Positions 1 through 11,479 of a stretch of 64,000 bases of DNA are shown here, piece after piece. Origin of the DNA: Volucella zonaria (lineage: Eukaryota; Arthropoda; Insecta; Diptera; Syrphidae); the NCBI GenBank assembly GCA_963966105.1, contig OZ014534.1:3889178-3953177 (forward strand). The letters are read 5' to 3'. Each line of letters opens with the position of its first letter. Position 1 is the stretch's first letter. The notes beneath the pieces were generated by a model. The model was not told the DNA's origin. It saw only the letters and a program-made list of their open reading frames with translations, and ran no database searches. The translations under genes were made by a program, and so were the position numbers.

Positions 1-1758
1 AGGTAAAAGTAAATCCACTAAAAACACTGATAGTTATTGCATTACTGATTGGAATGATATTGGACCAAACAACAACACCAAGTGCAGTAGAAATTAACAA
101 ATTTACAGACAACCCTAGGATATACTTTGAAGACCTGGCTGAAGCAAGCCTCATCACTAATGACTGGAATCCCTTCGTTTATTTCAAAATTTCTAACTAT
201 TGGCAGGAGTATGAAGGCCTAAAAGAAGGCGTTAACCGATTGAAACAAAAATGCGAAATCGTACAACTTCAGCCGAACAACATATTGTATGTACCCCAAT
301 TATACTACAACTAGAACAACAGTTGCAAGAAACTGATAGTTTAAACGAAGTTTTAAAACATAGAAATGGACTGGTCATGCGCAAAAGACGATCCCCGTTC
401 GATTTCATTGGCACCGTCGCAAACCAACTGTTTGGTCTTCTTGATCAAGACAAAGGCAAACATTAACGAAAACCACTTCCTAGCATTGAGCAGACACCAA
501 AAATCTATTATTGAATCAACATCCAATGTTTCCAATAAACCTATGACATCAATTAAGGCACAATTTATTGTAATAAAACAACAGCTGACCCAGGCTAATC
601 ACGTTATCGACTACCTAAACTAGACAGTTATGCAATCACAAGTGTTCAACTCCGTCACTATTTACGTGTCTAAACTTATAGACAATTTACAGCGAACTCA
701 ACTATTACATCTGGAACCCATTACGGACACCCATCAAGGTAGAATCAGTTCGCTAATCCTATCACCAAGACAGCTTTAGAATGAAATCAACTAAATTCGG
801 AAAGATATACCAACCAGCTTAACACTTCCTGGATACGATGAATACAATCTACCTAAACTATACGAGCTATTAAATGTAAAGGCTCTTGTCACTTTCTCAT
901 CACATCCACTAGTAGGCAGTCAGGTGTTTCTGCTTTTCAAACTGATACCATTACCAGTTCAACACAACAACTCTTTCGTGTTTCTCAACCATCCACACCG
1001 TTTCTTGCTATAAGTCCATATAGAGACCAATATTTTCCAGTATCACAAGTTGAATATCAAAGACGTCTACAAAATGATGGGTGGAAATATCTCTCCAAGG
1101 AACGGCATCCAATTTTCAACACTCATTCCACGGAAAATCAGTGTGAAATCCATCTACTGAACCACAAAAATAATTATCGAATTATTGTTCTCTCAAGACT
1201 ACCAACCCAGGAAAAATGTGGATTCCATTACGTAATCCGAATCACTGGATATTCGCCTTTCAACAAGAAGAAACTCTTTTACTGGTTTGTGGATTTCAAA
1301 TGCTCAGCACCCCATTACTTGGAGTAGGACCACTAAAATCAGCTCAAAATTCTGTCATCAAACAACACAGTATGATTATTATTTCCCACAATTTCTACAC
1401 GACGAACACTTCTGCATCATTTTTGCCAACCCTCAGCTTAAGTCGACTATTAAGGCCACCACATATAGAACTGCATCAAGGCACGCTTCCAGAAACAAAA
1501 AATGATAATGAACTCATCATTCACGGCGATGATGATTTCGCATTTCTAATGAAGGGAATAGTTGACCAAAAATTCATCAAGTATTGCCAAATTCAATAAC
1601 ACATCATGACATACATCAATACTCCATTAAATACTTATCACTATTTACCGTCCTGCTGCTAATAATCCTTATTTCTTACCAAAGGAGGAATTCGAGGAAT
1701 TTAAATCAGAAAAACATAGTATTTGAGCTCCGGGATCTCAACGCCGCGGCGGGGAGAT
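1..1758 (+). pseudogene. env-like gene remnant of an LTR retroelement
   Basis: The window opens inside a decayed envelope-like gene. An open stretch at 54-314 is followed, in another frame, by a basic RKRR motif at 380-391 and a glycine/phenylalanine-rich stretch. That is the layout of the cleavage site and fusion-peptide region in insect errantivirus and baculovirus-F-like envelopes. A hydrophobic membrane-spanning stretch lies at about 1626-1671. The reading end runs into a purine tract at 1746-1758. The rest (about 470-1600) is broken by stops and frameshifts and only short frames remain. In life such a protein would be a membrane glycoprotein of an LTR element; here it cannot be made. The element's gag and pol lie to the left, outside the window. 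Whether the parent is a Gypsy-type errantivirus or an env-bearing BEL element is not resolved. The family call is inference from layout. Confidence 0.6.
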
Positions 1759-1775
1759 TGTTGAAACTTAAATTT
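1746..1775 (+). other. polypurine tract and start of a 3' LTR
   Basis: A purine-rich tract (GCGGCGGGGAGAT, 1746-1758) is followed directly by TGTTGAAAC at 1759. A purine tract next to TG at the end of an env-like frame is the usual junction between the internal part of an LTR element and its 3' LTR. I could not find where this LTR ends, and its 5' partner is outside the window. Confidence 0.45.
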
Positions 1776-2602
1776 ACTCACTCATATATTCTTACTGACA
1801 GTTTTCCCACCCTATAACCGCCATATATATCCACTCAAATATCCAACATTCGTCTCCTAGAAGTGCACCTGACATCTGCTGAAATCCAGATGAAGCGTCG
1901 CATTTTGTCTGGCTAAGAGCATCCACCTTTTTATTTCCCACATTCCCATGATTTACTTTTTTTTATTTATTTTTATTTTAATTGTAAAATACATACGTAG
2001 TATTTAAGCTGATACATTTTTGCAAATGAAGTCACTTGTCACAAATCAGGCAAAGTCTTTTAATCATATCAGTAGAGATCTGTAAGACGGTCAAGTTAGA
2101 AAACGCCATAACATAGCTAGTGGCAGCAATTTCTGTTGGTTCATATGGTTATAGCCATATGTTGAATATAATCAAGAAAAACTTAAACCACTGCGCAGAC
2201 GTAAGGAATTTTCCGGCACAAACCATAACAGAAAAAAATTGACTTCGATAAACTATATGGTATTACGAAAAAAGTAGGCATATGGACTTGCTGGAGCTAT
2301 GTTCTGCAGACAATCGTCCATCCAACCTAACACTTTATATCCCCACGGATAAAGAGTGCACATTTCTATAAATGCTACGCGCCTCCCAGTCTACCACTGA
2401 CAGTCTACCTGAAGTTGCAAGACGACATTGTAGATGACGTAGGAGGAAAGCATTCAGTGTTTATAGTTTGGGTTTTAACGCCTGGGCTATCAGTTCTGGT
2501 CTCAAGACCACGGACGCAAGCGGAAAAGCTCTCCCGAAGCTTGGAATCCTCGGTCATGGAGCAACAGAAACTTTTCGGAAGGCAGGTAGTGGGTGGCAGT
2601 AG
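1776..2602. other. no recognisable gene (probable LTR remainder and unassigned DNA)
   Basis: This stretch should hold the rest of the 3' LTR that starts at 1759, but no LTR end or target duplication is visible. A 68-codon open frame at 2415-2621 (+) shows no known motif. I assign no function. Confidence 0.4.
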
Positions 2603-2882
2603 TAGGTATGACTACACTTAAAATGCCTGAACACGTGTTAAGTTTTTATTAAAATGGGACGAAGAGAGAAAGAAGGATTTTTTGGCTCAGTGGTTATTTT
2701 GCTCCAAGGGTAACATCTAACATTTAAAGGGGAGATTAAATTCTTAATGTAGTTGGACTAGTTGCATTCTAGGCAACCATACATCTTACGTGATTTTAGT
2801 TGCCTGAGAAAGAAGAATGACTTTCGGACACGGCTAGTATTGGAAGCCAATACAGTACCACTTGAGTTACGGCCACAGAGTA
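2603..2882 (-). repeat. tRNA-derived SINE, minus orientation, internally deleted
   Basis: The segment from about 2603 (ACTACACTTAAAATGCC) to 2740 matches the body of a SINE family seen at 25.6, 39.9, 42.7 and 47.3 kb. The tRNA-like head follows at about 2818-2880 on the minus strand, with CCACTTGAG and GGCCAC marking the A-box end. Part of the body is missing between them. Confidence 0.65.
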
Positions 2883-3100
2883 CTGCTGAAAGAGAAGGAG
2901 TGCGACGACCTCAAATTCGTTGAGGTTAAGCCATTTGTCACCGCTAGAGCCAAAAGGGAGGAGCAGGCGGAAGCTACCGTTCTTCCTGTTCAGCCAACTC
3001 CCAATAGGATGGTCTAAGGTGCATCAAAGCTCTAGACTACCAGGTTGCGTGATACGAAAGAGTAGAGCGGAGCAACAACATTTTACCAAGTGTGCGTTGC
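2883..3100 (+). pseudogene. fragment of Jockey-like LINE ORF1
   Basis: Read on the plus strand, this piece encodes a short stretch that closely matches residues 50-125 of the ORF1 protein of the LINE at 48.05-52.76 kb. Shared features are the EKEC start, the KPFVT motif and the basic AKRE stretch just ahead of the zinc knuckles. It carries a stop near 3016 and frame changes, and ends before the CCHC motifs. It is a dead fragment of the RNA-binding ORF1 protein. The SINE lies immediately upstream and a separately repeated 98-bp segment immediately downstream. Confidence 0.7.
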
Positions 3101-3107
3101 CAAGGCG

Positions 3108-3206
3108 CTGACAATCGGTCAACGCATCAACCAAGACCTTCCTGTCCTGATAAGCAAGAGTTAATAGAGATCCTCCGGTTGACGGTCTAGTCCCTTGACT
3201 GCTCAT
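3108..3206 (-). repeat. 98-bp dispersed repeat, copy A (open minus-strand frame)
   Basis: About 98 bp here recur at 22,496-22,592 with roughly 85-90 percent identity by eye. Both copies keep an open minus-strand frame with the shared peptide core GGSLLT and AYQDRKVLVD. In both places it abuts pieces of the Jockey-like LINE, but I could not match it to the better-preserved LINE copy. Family unknown. Confidence 0.6.
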
Positions 3207-3757
3207 TTTTTGGAGCCCAACGTGATTTAAGTGACAATTCATGTCCCATCAACTCTTTAAATACCTTTCATATGCAATACCTGTGTAAAAGACCCAGTGC
3301 CCCACAGTGACTTTAAAAACTGAAATTGTAAAGTGCAAAACAATCCCACCTATCGATAAATCGTGACGCGCTTTCGGTTTCGTTTAGGCAAGTACAAAGC
3401 GTAGGTGAAGAAAATCAAACTCAAGAAAGTAGGCGAATAAGCCCCGGAGACCTGGAAAAATTCGCAAGAGGATATCCAAGAGAAAGACAACGCTGCTGAT
3501 CGACAAGGAAATAATGTGGGAGATAAGTATACCATCTCTCACCCAGGTACGTCCGACTAAAATAATCTAATTATTCCAATATGTGTAAATCAATCTCGTT
3601 AAACAAAAAATTAGAAATCAATTACGTAGTAAAACCGCACATTCGACATAACTTAGACCTGCATGCTGCATGAAATTTGAATACAAAACTTTCATTTGAC
3701 AACATATTTGATTTCCGCAAATCCAAGAGGCTTACATATTTAAATCTCCTATATATG
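3207..3757. other. no recognisable gene
   Basis: I see only short frames on both strands, none with known motifs, and no inverted repeat or LTR signal. Confidence 0.5.
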
Positions 3758-3902
3758 TACGAAGTTTCCGACCGCAACGTAAAGATAACATGATAGTTGC
3801 GCATCTTTAGACAGTTACTTACCGAAGTTTCAGTCATTTTGGACGCGCAGTTTTTAGTTGACAGTCGTTTGAGTGAGTCGATGTGAGTGTTTTTTTGTGA
3901 AA

Positions 3903-4907
3903 ATGGAAAAAATTGAATATCGAGCAGTTATTAAATTCTTGTTTTTGAAAGGCAATGCGCCTACGCAAATCAAAAATGTGTTGGACTCTATGTATGGGGA
4001 CTCTACACCACCATATACCACAGTGAAATTTTGGGCAGCTGAATTTAAATGTGGCCGTAAGAGCTTGGGCGATGAAGAACGCTCGGGACGTCCAAAAGCT
4101 GCAACCACTGACGATAACATTGCTAAAGTTCACCAAATGGTGTTAGACGACCGCCGAATTAAAGTGAGAGAGATAGTAGAGATTATAAAAATGTCCAAAG
4201 AACGTGTTTGTTTCATATTAAATCAAGATTTAGGTATGAGAAAGCTGTCCGCGCGTTGGGTGCCGCGATTGCTTACGTTAGACCAACAACGTGTTCGAAT
4301 GAACATTTCCAACGCTCTGTTGGCGCAGTTTAGACGCAATAAATCCGAGTTTTGGCGCCAATTACTGTAGATGAAACTTGGATACACCATTATACGCCCG
4401 AAACAAAAATTCAGTCAAAACAGTGGACTGCAAAGGGCGAGCAGGCTCCAAAAAAAGCAAAAACTGTTTTTTCGGCTGGGAAAGTGATGGCGACTGTGTT
4501 TTGGGATAGTAAAGGAGTTATCTTAATCGATTATCTTCAAAAAGGAAAAACCATTGCAGGAGCATACTACGCCAAGCTGAAGGCAGAAATTGCGGAAAAA
4601 CGGCCCCATTTGCAGAAAAAGAAAATCCTGTTTCACCATGACAACGCGCCGTCTCACACCTCAACGGTTGTCATGGCGAAAATCCATGAATTACGGTTTG
4701 AAATCCTAGACCAACCGCCTTATTCACCAGATCTAACCCCAAGCGACTTCCTTTTGTTCCCTCATCTAAAAACTGCGCTAGGAGGACTGAGATTTTCGTC
4801 AAATGAGGAGGCAATCACCTTCGTGAACAATTATTTTGAAGAGAAAAGCACCAAGTACTATTTGGACGGGTTAGAGAGATGGGAGCATCGCTGGACGAAG
4901 TGTGTAG
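3903..4907 (+). pseudogene. mariner transposase, frameshifted and split by a LINE
   Basis: The transposase starts at the ATG at 3903. The first frame (to 4370) covers the DNA-binding part with two helix-turn-helix regions and the WVPRLL linker. A small frameshift near 4355 moves the reading into the frame of 4352-4966. That frame holds the catalytic core: TVDETW (first Asp), HHDNAPSH (second) and LTPSDF (third), with 34 residues between the last two, so a DD34D mariner. Coding breaks off after RWTKC at 4907, where the LINE begins. The missing C-terminal codons reappear at 7431 (RTKCVELQGD). The family cuts and pastes DNA at TA sites in the nucleus. The frameshift and the insertion make this copy non-functional. 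The closest relative in the window is the intact copy at 24,081. Confidence 0.9.
4893..4907. repeat. 15-bp target-site duplication, left copy
   Basis: GGACGAAGTGTGTAG occurs here and again at 7431-7445, exactly flanking the LINE. Confidence 0.9.
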
Positions 4908-7430
4908 TTCAGTTTCAGTTTAAATGCATTTTTATTTCAGTTAACTCATTAATCCTTACATGCTAGACAAAAAAATGCTTAAAAATTAGCTTAAATAACT
5001 TACAGATAATCTAATTCTAACTTACTGGCCCCATGCGGGCACTCTAGGTTAAACATAATACTTAATCTATGTCTTTCGACGTTTCTTACACTCTACTTTT
5101 ATTTTTGTTTTTACATTTATTAAACTAAAACTAAGAAAATAGATTTTATTAAAAACAAACTTAGTGTCTGGACTTTTTTTGTTGTAATATAAAACTTAAA
5201 ACTAAACCTATACACTACGTAAAAAATAAATCTTAACCTACTTAACCTACTTAGACTATCTAATTTTACTTATACCTATATATATGTACATAAATATGTT
5301 TTTTTTTGGATTACCCCTTTTTTTTAGAGAAGGTTACCCACCTCTTTGTTCTTTTATAATTTTTATTTTTTTTTATTTTTTTTTTTGTCCTTAAATCTAC
5401 CCTAATCCTACCTAAACTATGTAAGTCGGCCACGACTAATAAACTAGATGACGACCGACTTTGCTTCCTTATGAAGCTATCATGTACCCGAGGAATTTGA
5501 CGACGAACCCTCTCCTCCTACAACCAGCCACCAAAATTGTTGGTGCTGCCGAGCAACATCCCTCATGTCGCGACTCCCTGCCGCCCTACTGAACCGGAGA
5601 CGCTCCGCACTGCCGTGTGCGACGTCTCTGTCGTAGTTGAGTCGCCTGTCCGCAGCTGTTCGAGCAACGTGGAAGATTAGCGGCACCGCCAATCTGTCCT
5701 GGATCAAACCTTTCATGTCGAGGTAGAGGAACGCTTCTGGAGGAATAAAGCCATCAAAGCGAACTCTCTCGTGATACATATAATTGGGGTAGTAGGCCCC
5801 GGAGATCAGGTTGTTCGATGAGGTCATTGCTCTTGCAATGTGCCTTCGAGTCAACTTAATGATGAAATTGTCCACTCTTATTAGGTTCGCCCTATTGTAC
5901 AAGACCTCATTGCGATAGAATTTTATGTACTCAGACTCTGGTGTTCTGTATAAGCGAAAACAAGTCCTAAGACAAGCCCTCTCAAACACCCGAATCTTTT
6001 CCAATAAACCTGCTCTCACGTTGAACCACACGGGGCATCCAAATATAAGCGTGGGCCTGATAAGGGCCATGTAACAGATCACCTTCACCCTCGCATCGAG
6101 TTGGCTGTTATAAAACAGTCTCTTTGTAAGGGCAAAAGCACCTTTGGCTCTGGCCAGAGCAATATCTATATGTTTGTTAAAATACAGATATTGGTCTAGC
6201 CAGATCCCATCTGACTACATTTCGACAAGCAAGTGGCTGTCCATGTTGTCCGACGATAGAGAACTTTCGCCAATTCTTTCTGGTATCCCTAGAGGCCCCA
6301 GACAAAGGCGTCCTAAACAGAATGGTTTCCGACTTCTGAAAGTTGATTTTCAATTTCCAGTCGTCGCAATATCGCTTAATTTTGTCGAAGTCACGTTGCA
6401 AAAGTGTATTAATGACCTCAATCTTTGGACCTGATCTGTACGCGATTAAGTCGTCTGCGTACGCTATGGCATGGTGAAGTGAACCTATCAGATCACTTGT
6501 GTAAATGTTGAATAGGATCGGCGAATTTACCGCACCTTGTTGCAGACCGTTTTTAATGTTAAATGTTCCAGCAGAAGTCACATCGCCATTTTTCACGATG
6601 AACTGTCTACTGGAGAGCATATCAAAAAGAATATACAGCAGTGGTATACTAATGCCCAACCTGTTCAGCTTGAAAAAGAGTCCTTCTAACCATACGGTAT
6701 CGAAGGCCTTCTCCAAGTCAATCAGGCAGGCACCAGTGCACTGTTTCTTGGCTTTGTTCCATTGGATATCAGAAACCAGTTTCGACGTAGCATGAATGAT
6801 ATCATGCCCCGCCTTGAAACCGAATTGATTATCCGCAACTATATGTTTGTCCTCAACCCACTTAGTCAGGACTCTATTGATCACCTTCTCGAAAACCTTA
6901 CTGATGTTTGGAAGAAGACTGATCGAGCGGAGATTCGCCGGATTGGAAGTATCTTTATCCCTTTATCGCTTCTAGTGGGAGATGTCGAAGCACAATGTTC
7001 GGTATTTCATCGGTTCCCACTGATTTCTTGCTTCTAAGCGATTCGAAGATCGTTTGGAGCTCTTCCTTTGAAATGAACGGGGGTAGTACCCTATCGTCGG
7101 CGATGACATTATTTGCCATATTCTCGTCACTGAACTGGGTGAAACCCGAGCTCTCGAATCGCCAGTTCACTATTTCATTTCGAAGGTAGAAATTGTGCAC
7201 AAGGACTTGATTTTCCAGGTCGTGGTTGGGGCCAATGATGTCATTCGCCTTGTACACTTCCTGGAAAGTCGCTCCTATAGCCTCTACCTTCTCCTGCGGA
7301 TCCTCAATCACAAAGAAGTTGTCATCATCAGCGGCCTCATTTGGATCGATTCCTGCTGCTATGAGTATGTGCTCGTTGTCCGTCGTTCGGGCGATTTTAA
7401 GACACGAAAGGTCGTTTTGATCTTTTCTCC
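4908..7430 (-). mobile_element. 5'-truncated Jockey-like LINE inserted in mariner
   Basis: This minus-strand non-LTR element matches the LINE at 48.05-52.76 kb along its whole length. Its 3' end lies at 4908; on the element strand the tail reads AACTGAAACTGAA. Its truncated 5' end lies at 7430. The 3' UTR fills 4908-5479 and is very A-rich on the element strand. It is flanked by a perfect 15-bp target duplication inside the mariner transposase, so it arrived after the mariner by target-primed reverse transcription. Confidence 0.93.
5480..7430 (-). pseudogene. LINE ORF2 (reverse transcriptase), truncated and frameshifted
   Basis: Three minus-strand frames together cover the reverse transcriptase half of ORF2. 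7311-6955 is the thumb-proximal N-terminal part. 6884-6177 holds the RT core with FDTVWLEGL, the GLQQGAV motif and the catalytic YADDLIAY. 6088-5480 is the C-terminal region. Compared with the copy at 48.6-50.5 kb there is a deletion of about 95 bp near 6962 and one of about 5 bp near 6210; these explain the frame changes. The endonuclease domain is missing because the insertion is truncated. The protein would nick target DNA and copy the LINE RNA; this copy cannot. Confidence 0.9.
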
Positions 7431-7541
7431 GGACGAAGTGTGTAGAGTTACAAGGAGATTAACATATTTATATAGAAAAATAAAAAAAAAATTGAGAAAA
7501 GTCTTGTATCATTATTCTTTTCTTTTCAGACAACCCTCGTA
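7431..7541 (+). mobile_element. mariner 3' end (continuation from 4907)
   Basis: The first 15 bp repeat the LINE target site. The sequence then gives the mariner C-terminus (residues VELQGD, then a stop at about 7456), an A+T-rich 3' UTR and a right end at 7541 (CAACCCTCGTA). This is the displaced end of the mariner that starts near 3758. Confidence 0.85.
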
Positions 7542-8313
7542 CAGATGAAAAATTTGGTAGTCTGTTATAGCCATTCTGAGAATTCATTATTGATGCTATC
7601 AGTGGTAACAATTCGCTAAAATCCTGAAATGAGAGTAATTAAGATCCACTCCTTTAAGGTTAAACATATCTTTTCGTTAAGCTTTTGCCCGAAGTTCGAT
7701 TACACCCACCACACTATAGCATTTTTGGTAGTTCCTTTTGCGCCTCATTCACTTGGCCGTACGGTCGCAAGCTGTACGGTCCACAATCCACAATCCACAA
7801 CTCACAATCGAACGGCTCATTTCAGTACATCGGTCTACATTTTTCCCGTGTAACATTGCTTATCAGAATTATCATCGTCGTCGCGGGAGAGATTGTTGCA
7901 TGATCATTGCACTGAAGGAAAGCTTTTGGGATTAGACTTCTTATGCCATTTTCGCCATTGCATGATCAATTATAATCAACTTGCATGTAGATTTATAAGA
8001 TAAATTTTTGGATTAAAATTTCGTATTGCAAAATTGGAATTTATGCATGGTATGTCTCCGTTCTCACCACAATCCGTTAAAATAATTGAGGATTTAGATA
8101 TTTTGGCCATCGTAATTAATTACATGTTGCCTGGTTTGGTCCGGGGGTAATCATTGTTCGCTTTGAGACAAATGAATTCGTACTTTTGGAATAGGTTTTG
8201 CCAGCTTTACTTTCTATCGCGCCTGTTAAAAAAATTTAAACAAATAAAGTCATTTATTCCAATTTATTTCTTCTATTTGAGAATATTTTCCTTATTTATA
8301 TGGTATTTCGCGT
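7542..8313. other. probable 5' LTR/leader region of the BEL element; no gene
   Basis: No protein motif is recognisable. A purine tract followed by TGTTGCATG at 7894 resembles an LTR start, and the BEL gag begins at 8326, so an LTR probably lies here. I could not confirm it: no matching 3' LTR is visible after the BEL integrase and the primer-binding site is not clear. Short frames at 7629-7935 look like chance. Confidence 0.35.
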
Positions 8314-8325
8314 TTGCTGGTTAAG

Positions 8326-8763
8326 ATGACAAGTGAACAGACCATTGAGGAATTGAAACAGCAACGGGCTTCTGCTAAACGAAGTATATCCCGGATAAAG
8401 AATTTAGTGGAGTCCATTGCAAATACATTAACGTCAACTGAACTTAAGTGTCGTTTAGGAATTTTTGAGTCCTACTTCAAACAAATTTTAGTATACCATA
8501 CTAAAATAGAAGGTTTAATACCCTCCGATACCTGTCGCAGTGAACTAGAAGAGTTAAACGTCACAGCAAAAAGAGAAATTCTCACGCTTTTAGCAACTAA
8601 GTAGTAGAAATAGTGCTGCAGATATGGCATTAGCTATTCCGCATTCAATTAGTCATCTTCCTAAACCACGTTTGCCAAGATTTAGTGGAAGGTATAGGAA
8701 TTTCATAAATTCGTTCAATAATCTTGTGAACAATGATTCGAGTCTGATCAAAACTGAAAAATA
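8326..8763 (+). pseudogene. BEL/Pao gag, N-terminal part
   Basis: The gag start is taken as the ATG at 8326 because the frame opens just upstream without another ATG. The frame to 8604 is rich in Lys/Glu and helix-forming residues (SAKRSISRIK, ELKCRLGIFE) and looks like the N-terminal coiled region of BEL/Pao Gag. After a stop at 8602-8604 the reading continues in another frame from 8624, where LPRFSG and FINSFNNLV are typical of the central BEL Gag domain. It is cut at 8763 by a mariner and continues at about 10,023. Gag would form the particle shell around the element RNA. Confidence 0.8.
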
Positions 8764-10027
8764 TTGGGTCTATAACTCCGTGCGGTTTGCTAAGAGATGG
8801 CGTAACTTGTATTATTCCATTGATATTATTCCAGTGGAACATGAGTCGGAAAGCTACTGTCATTGTACGTCATTTCAGTATATGTCATTCATTTGAAGCG
8901 TAAACAACAATAATTTTTTTTTACTCAAATATGTCGAACTTTGTGCCTGAAAAAGTGTTTTTGCGGGGAGTTCTTCTTCATTACTTTAATATGAAGAAAA
9001 CTGCTGCCGAAAGTCATCGTATTTTGGTGGAAGCTTATGGTGAACATGCGCTAGTTGAGCGAACGTGCCAAAAGTGGTTTGTACGATTTAAAAGTGGTGA
9101 TTTTGGCTTGGAAGGCGATGAACGTCCTGGGCAGCCAAAAAAGTTTGAAGATGAAAAACTGGAAGCATTACTCTATGAAGATTGTTGCCAAACACAAGAA
9201 GAGCTCGCAGAATCTTTGGGTGCCACTCAAGCAGCCATTTCAAAACGTTTAAAATCAGCTGGATATTTTCAAAAGCAAGGAAATTGGGTTCCACATGAAG
9301 CCGAGAGACGTCGAAAGGCGGTTTTGCATGTCCGAAATGCTGCTGGAACGCCACAAAAGGAAGTCATTTTTGCATCGGATTGTTACTGGTGATGAAAAAT
9401 GGATCCATTACGATAACCCCAAGTGCAAAAAATCATATGCGAAACCCGGCCAACCAGCCAAATCGACGGCAAAGCCGAATATTCATGGCACGAAGGTAAT
9501 GCTCTGTATTTGGTGGGATCAGATGGGTGTGCTGTATTATGAACTGATAAAACCGGGTGAAACCATCAATGGGCAAGGCTACCGAACACAATTAATCCGT
9601 TTGAAGAGAACAGTGGCCGAAAAACGCCCGAAATAAGCGACCAGACACGAGGCAATAATTTTCCATCATGACAACGCTCGGCCCCACGTTGCTATTGCGG
9701 TTAAGAACTATTTGGAAAACAGTTGATGGGAAGTCTTACCACACCCGCCTTATAGCCCAGACCTTGCCCCTTCTGACTACCATTTGTTCCGGTCGATGCA
9801 GAACGCCCTCACTGAAATACGGTTCACCACTGAGCAGAATATCAAAAATTGGATTGATTCATTCTTGGCTGCCAAGCGCGCGCAGTTCTTTTGGGATGGG
9901 ATCCACAAATTGCCAGAAAGATGGCAAAAAGTCATAGCTTCAGATGGGCAATACTTTGAATAATACTATTGTACATGTTTTTCTTAAATAAACGTTCAAA
10001 TTTTGAAAAAAAAAACCGCACGAATTA
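8764..10027 (+). mobile_element. mellifera/capitata-like mariner inserted in BEL gag
   Basis: The left terminus TTGGGTC starts at 8764, right after a TA. Its CGTGCGGTTT (8779-8788) is complementary to AAACCGCACG at 10,013-10,022 near the right end. The extreme right terminus is eroded. BEL gag reads up to 8763 and resumes at about 10,023-10,028, so the mariner is the younger of the two. Confidence 0.85.
8931..9963 (+). pseudogene. mariner transposase, multiple frameshifts
   Basis: The ATG at 8931 opens a 153-codon frame with the helix-turn-helix DNA-binding region and the WVPHE linker (near 9288). A frameshift near 9300 leads into the frame of 9295-9636. This holds TGDEKW (first catalytic Asp), a proline-rich stretch and the CIWWDQ motif. 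A third region (about 9660-9960) holds HHDNARPH and, in a shifted frame, LAPSDYHLF, so all three catalytic Asp residues can still be seen. Several frameshifts and a stop near 9635 mean that no full protein is made. The GDEKW and WVPHE motifs and the TTGGGT terminus point to the mellifera/capitata group of mariners, which is a family-level inference. Confidence 0.88.
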
Positions 10028-10780
10028 ATTACCTGTTGGCATGTCTGAGTGATCAAGCTCTCGGCACAGTTAAGGCTTTTCAAGTTACAGAGAAAAATTA
10101 CCCAAAATCTTTCTTAAGATTAAAGGAACGTTATGACAATGGCTGCCTTATATTTTTAGAATACATCTCAGAGCTAATCGAATTACCAAAGGTTCAGAAG
10201 GCTTCTGCTACCTCATTAAGGAGCTTGGTTGATATAATATTTCTGCTTTGTTTAGCTCACTACTTTCAATAGGATCGTTCGAGAATATATCTATGTAATG
10301 CAATAGTTATACATATTGCGATGTCTAAGGTTGATCTGGAAGCACAGTCAAACTTGGAGGAACAGCTGGACTACCAGAAGTTGCCTGAATGGAACGAGTG
10401 TACAAAAGTCCTCAACAAACGGTGTCAATATTTGGAAGCCAGGGATAGCAAGCAGCTTCGATTAGAGTGTAACAATCTAAAGTTATCTTCTTTCAACCAA
10501 AGGCCCCAGACTTCATTGGCTGTCAATCAACGGCGTTGTACCTTTTGTCAAAAGAATAATCATTCAATTACAAGTTGTTCAAAATTCATTGAGCTTTCAG
10601 TACTGTACAGATTTTCAACTTCAAAAAATATTAGGGCCTTGCTTGAATTGTTTAGGAAAGGGGCAGGCAATCGCACTATAGTCTTTTGCATAGATCTCAA
10701 ACAACTGACATATCTAGAACTGGAATTGAACAATCCACATTGGCAGTGCATTCGGCGTCTGAAACGCATCGCGCTCCTAA
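10023..10780 (+). pseudogene. BEL/Pao gag, C-terminal part with zinc knuckle
   Basis: Gag resumes after the mariner with LLACLSDQALG, the usual continuation of the domain broken at 8763. It runs in pieces to about 10,780. A perfect CCHC zinc knuckle (C-x2-C-x4-H-x4-C) lies at 10,537-10,578. Stops near 10,270 and frame changes break the gene. The knuckle would bind the element RNA during packaging. Confidence 0.8.
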
Positions 10781-11479
10781 AGTTATTTTGGAAAGAGCTC
10801 TGGTTCTTCTCAAGGACTCATCGGGAGGTTTTCAATTCGATAGGGTTCTGCTTGATTCCGATTCGCAGGTTAATTTCATAAATGAGAAATTCACACGGTC
10901 ACTTTGTCTCAAAACACAAAGGAAAAGTGTCAACATCGACAAAAATAAAATAAAAGCAATACTTAGCATAGCTGGTTGGAACCTTCCTGGCAATCTAGAA
11001 CTCGCAGACGAATCCTTCAATCAACCTTCTCGAATTGATTTGTTCTTAGGTACGGAAGCATTCTTCGATTTGCTGCAAGAAGGTCAGATTAAACTCGGCG
11101 AGGGACTGCCATCATTGCAAAGAACATGGATAGGTTGGATTGTGTCAGGAAGATACAAAACTGAATTTCCCAAAAAAATTGTGCTGCATCAATGCAAAGA
11201 GGATTCGCTTGATCAGTATGTGGAAAGGTTCTGGCAACTGAAAGAAATTCAGGAGCATAGGTCAAAGTGGTGCAACGCATTTCCAGGACACCGCCGAAGT
11301 TTTACTTCTCAGTGGGCTAATGGTTCAATTACCTCTGAAAAAGGATCCTAATTGTCTAGGAGTTTCATACGACATCGCGTTCAGAAGATTCTTATCGCTC
11401 CAGCGTAGATTGTCTAAAAACATATCCTCGAAAAAACAATACAGCGACTTCATGAAAGAATATGAATTGCTAGGTCATA
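10781..11479 (+). pseudogene. BEL/Pao pol: protease and start of RT
   Basis: The frame 10,686-11,351 holds the aspartic protease. The expected D-S-G active site reads LLDSDSQ (about 10,851-10,871), so the glycine has become aspartate and the enzyme would be dead. The RT start follows in another frame (11,320 on) with VQLPLKKDP and the EYELLGH motif. The coding is interrupted at 11,479 by a TA-flanked mariner and resumes exactly at 12,786. Confidence 0.82.

Larger units (their letters stand above)
3758..4907 (+). mobile_element. irritans-like mariner, 5' portion
   Basis: Mariner element interrupted by the LINE at 4908-7430; its 3' end continues at 7431-7541. A degenerate left end may begin at 3758 (TACGAAGTTTCC); the right end at 7541 ends in CCTCGTA, the complement of a TACGAGG terminus. 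The left terminus is uncertain because it matches the right one poorly. Confidence 0.75.

Noticed and set aside
2415..2621. Small gene of 68 codons
   Set aside because: No motif, no homologous frame elsewhere in the window, and its end overlaps SINE sequence.
6505..6795. Plus-strand gene of 96 codons opposite the LINE
   Set aside because: It is the antisense shadow of the LINE RT and reappears as a near-identical shadow at 49,644-49,934.
7629..7935. Set of three overlapping 65-74-codon frames as a gene
   Set aside because: They overlap in different frames in a probable LTR region and show no domain, as expected by chance.
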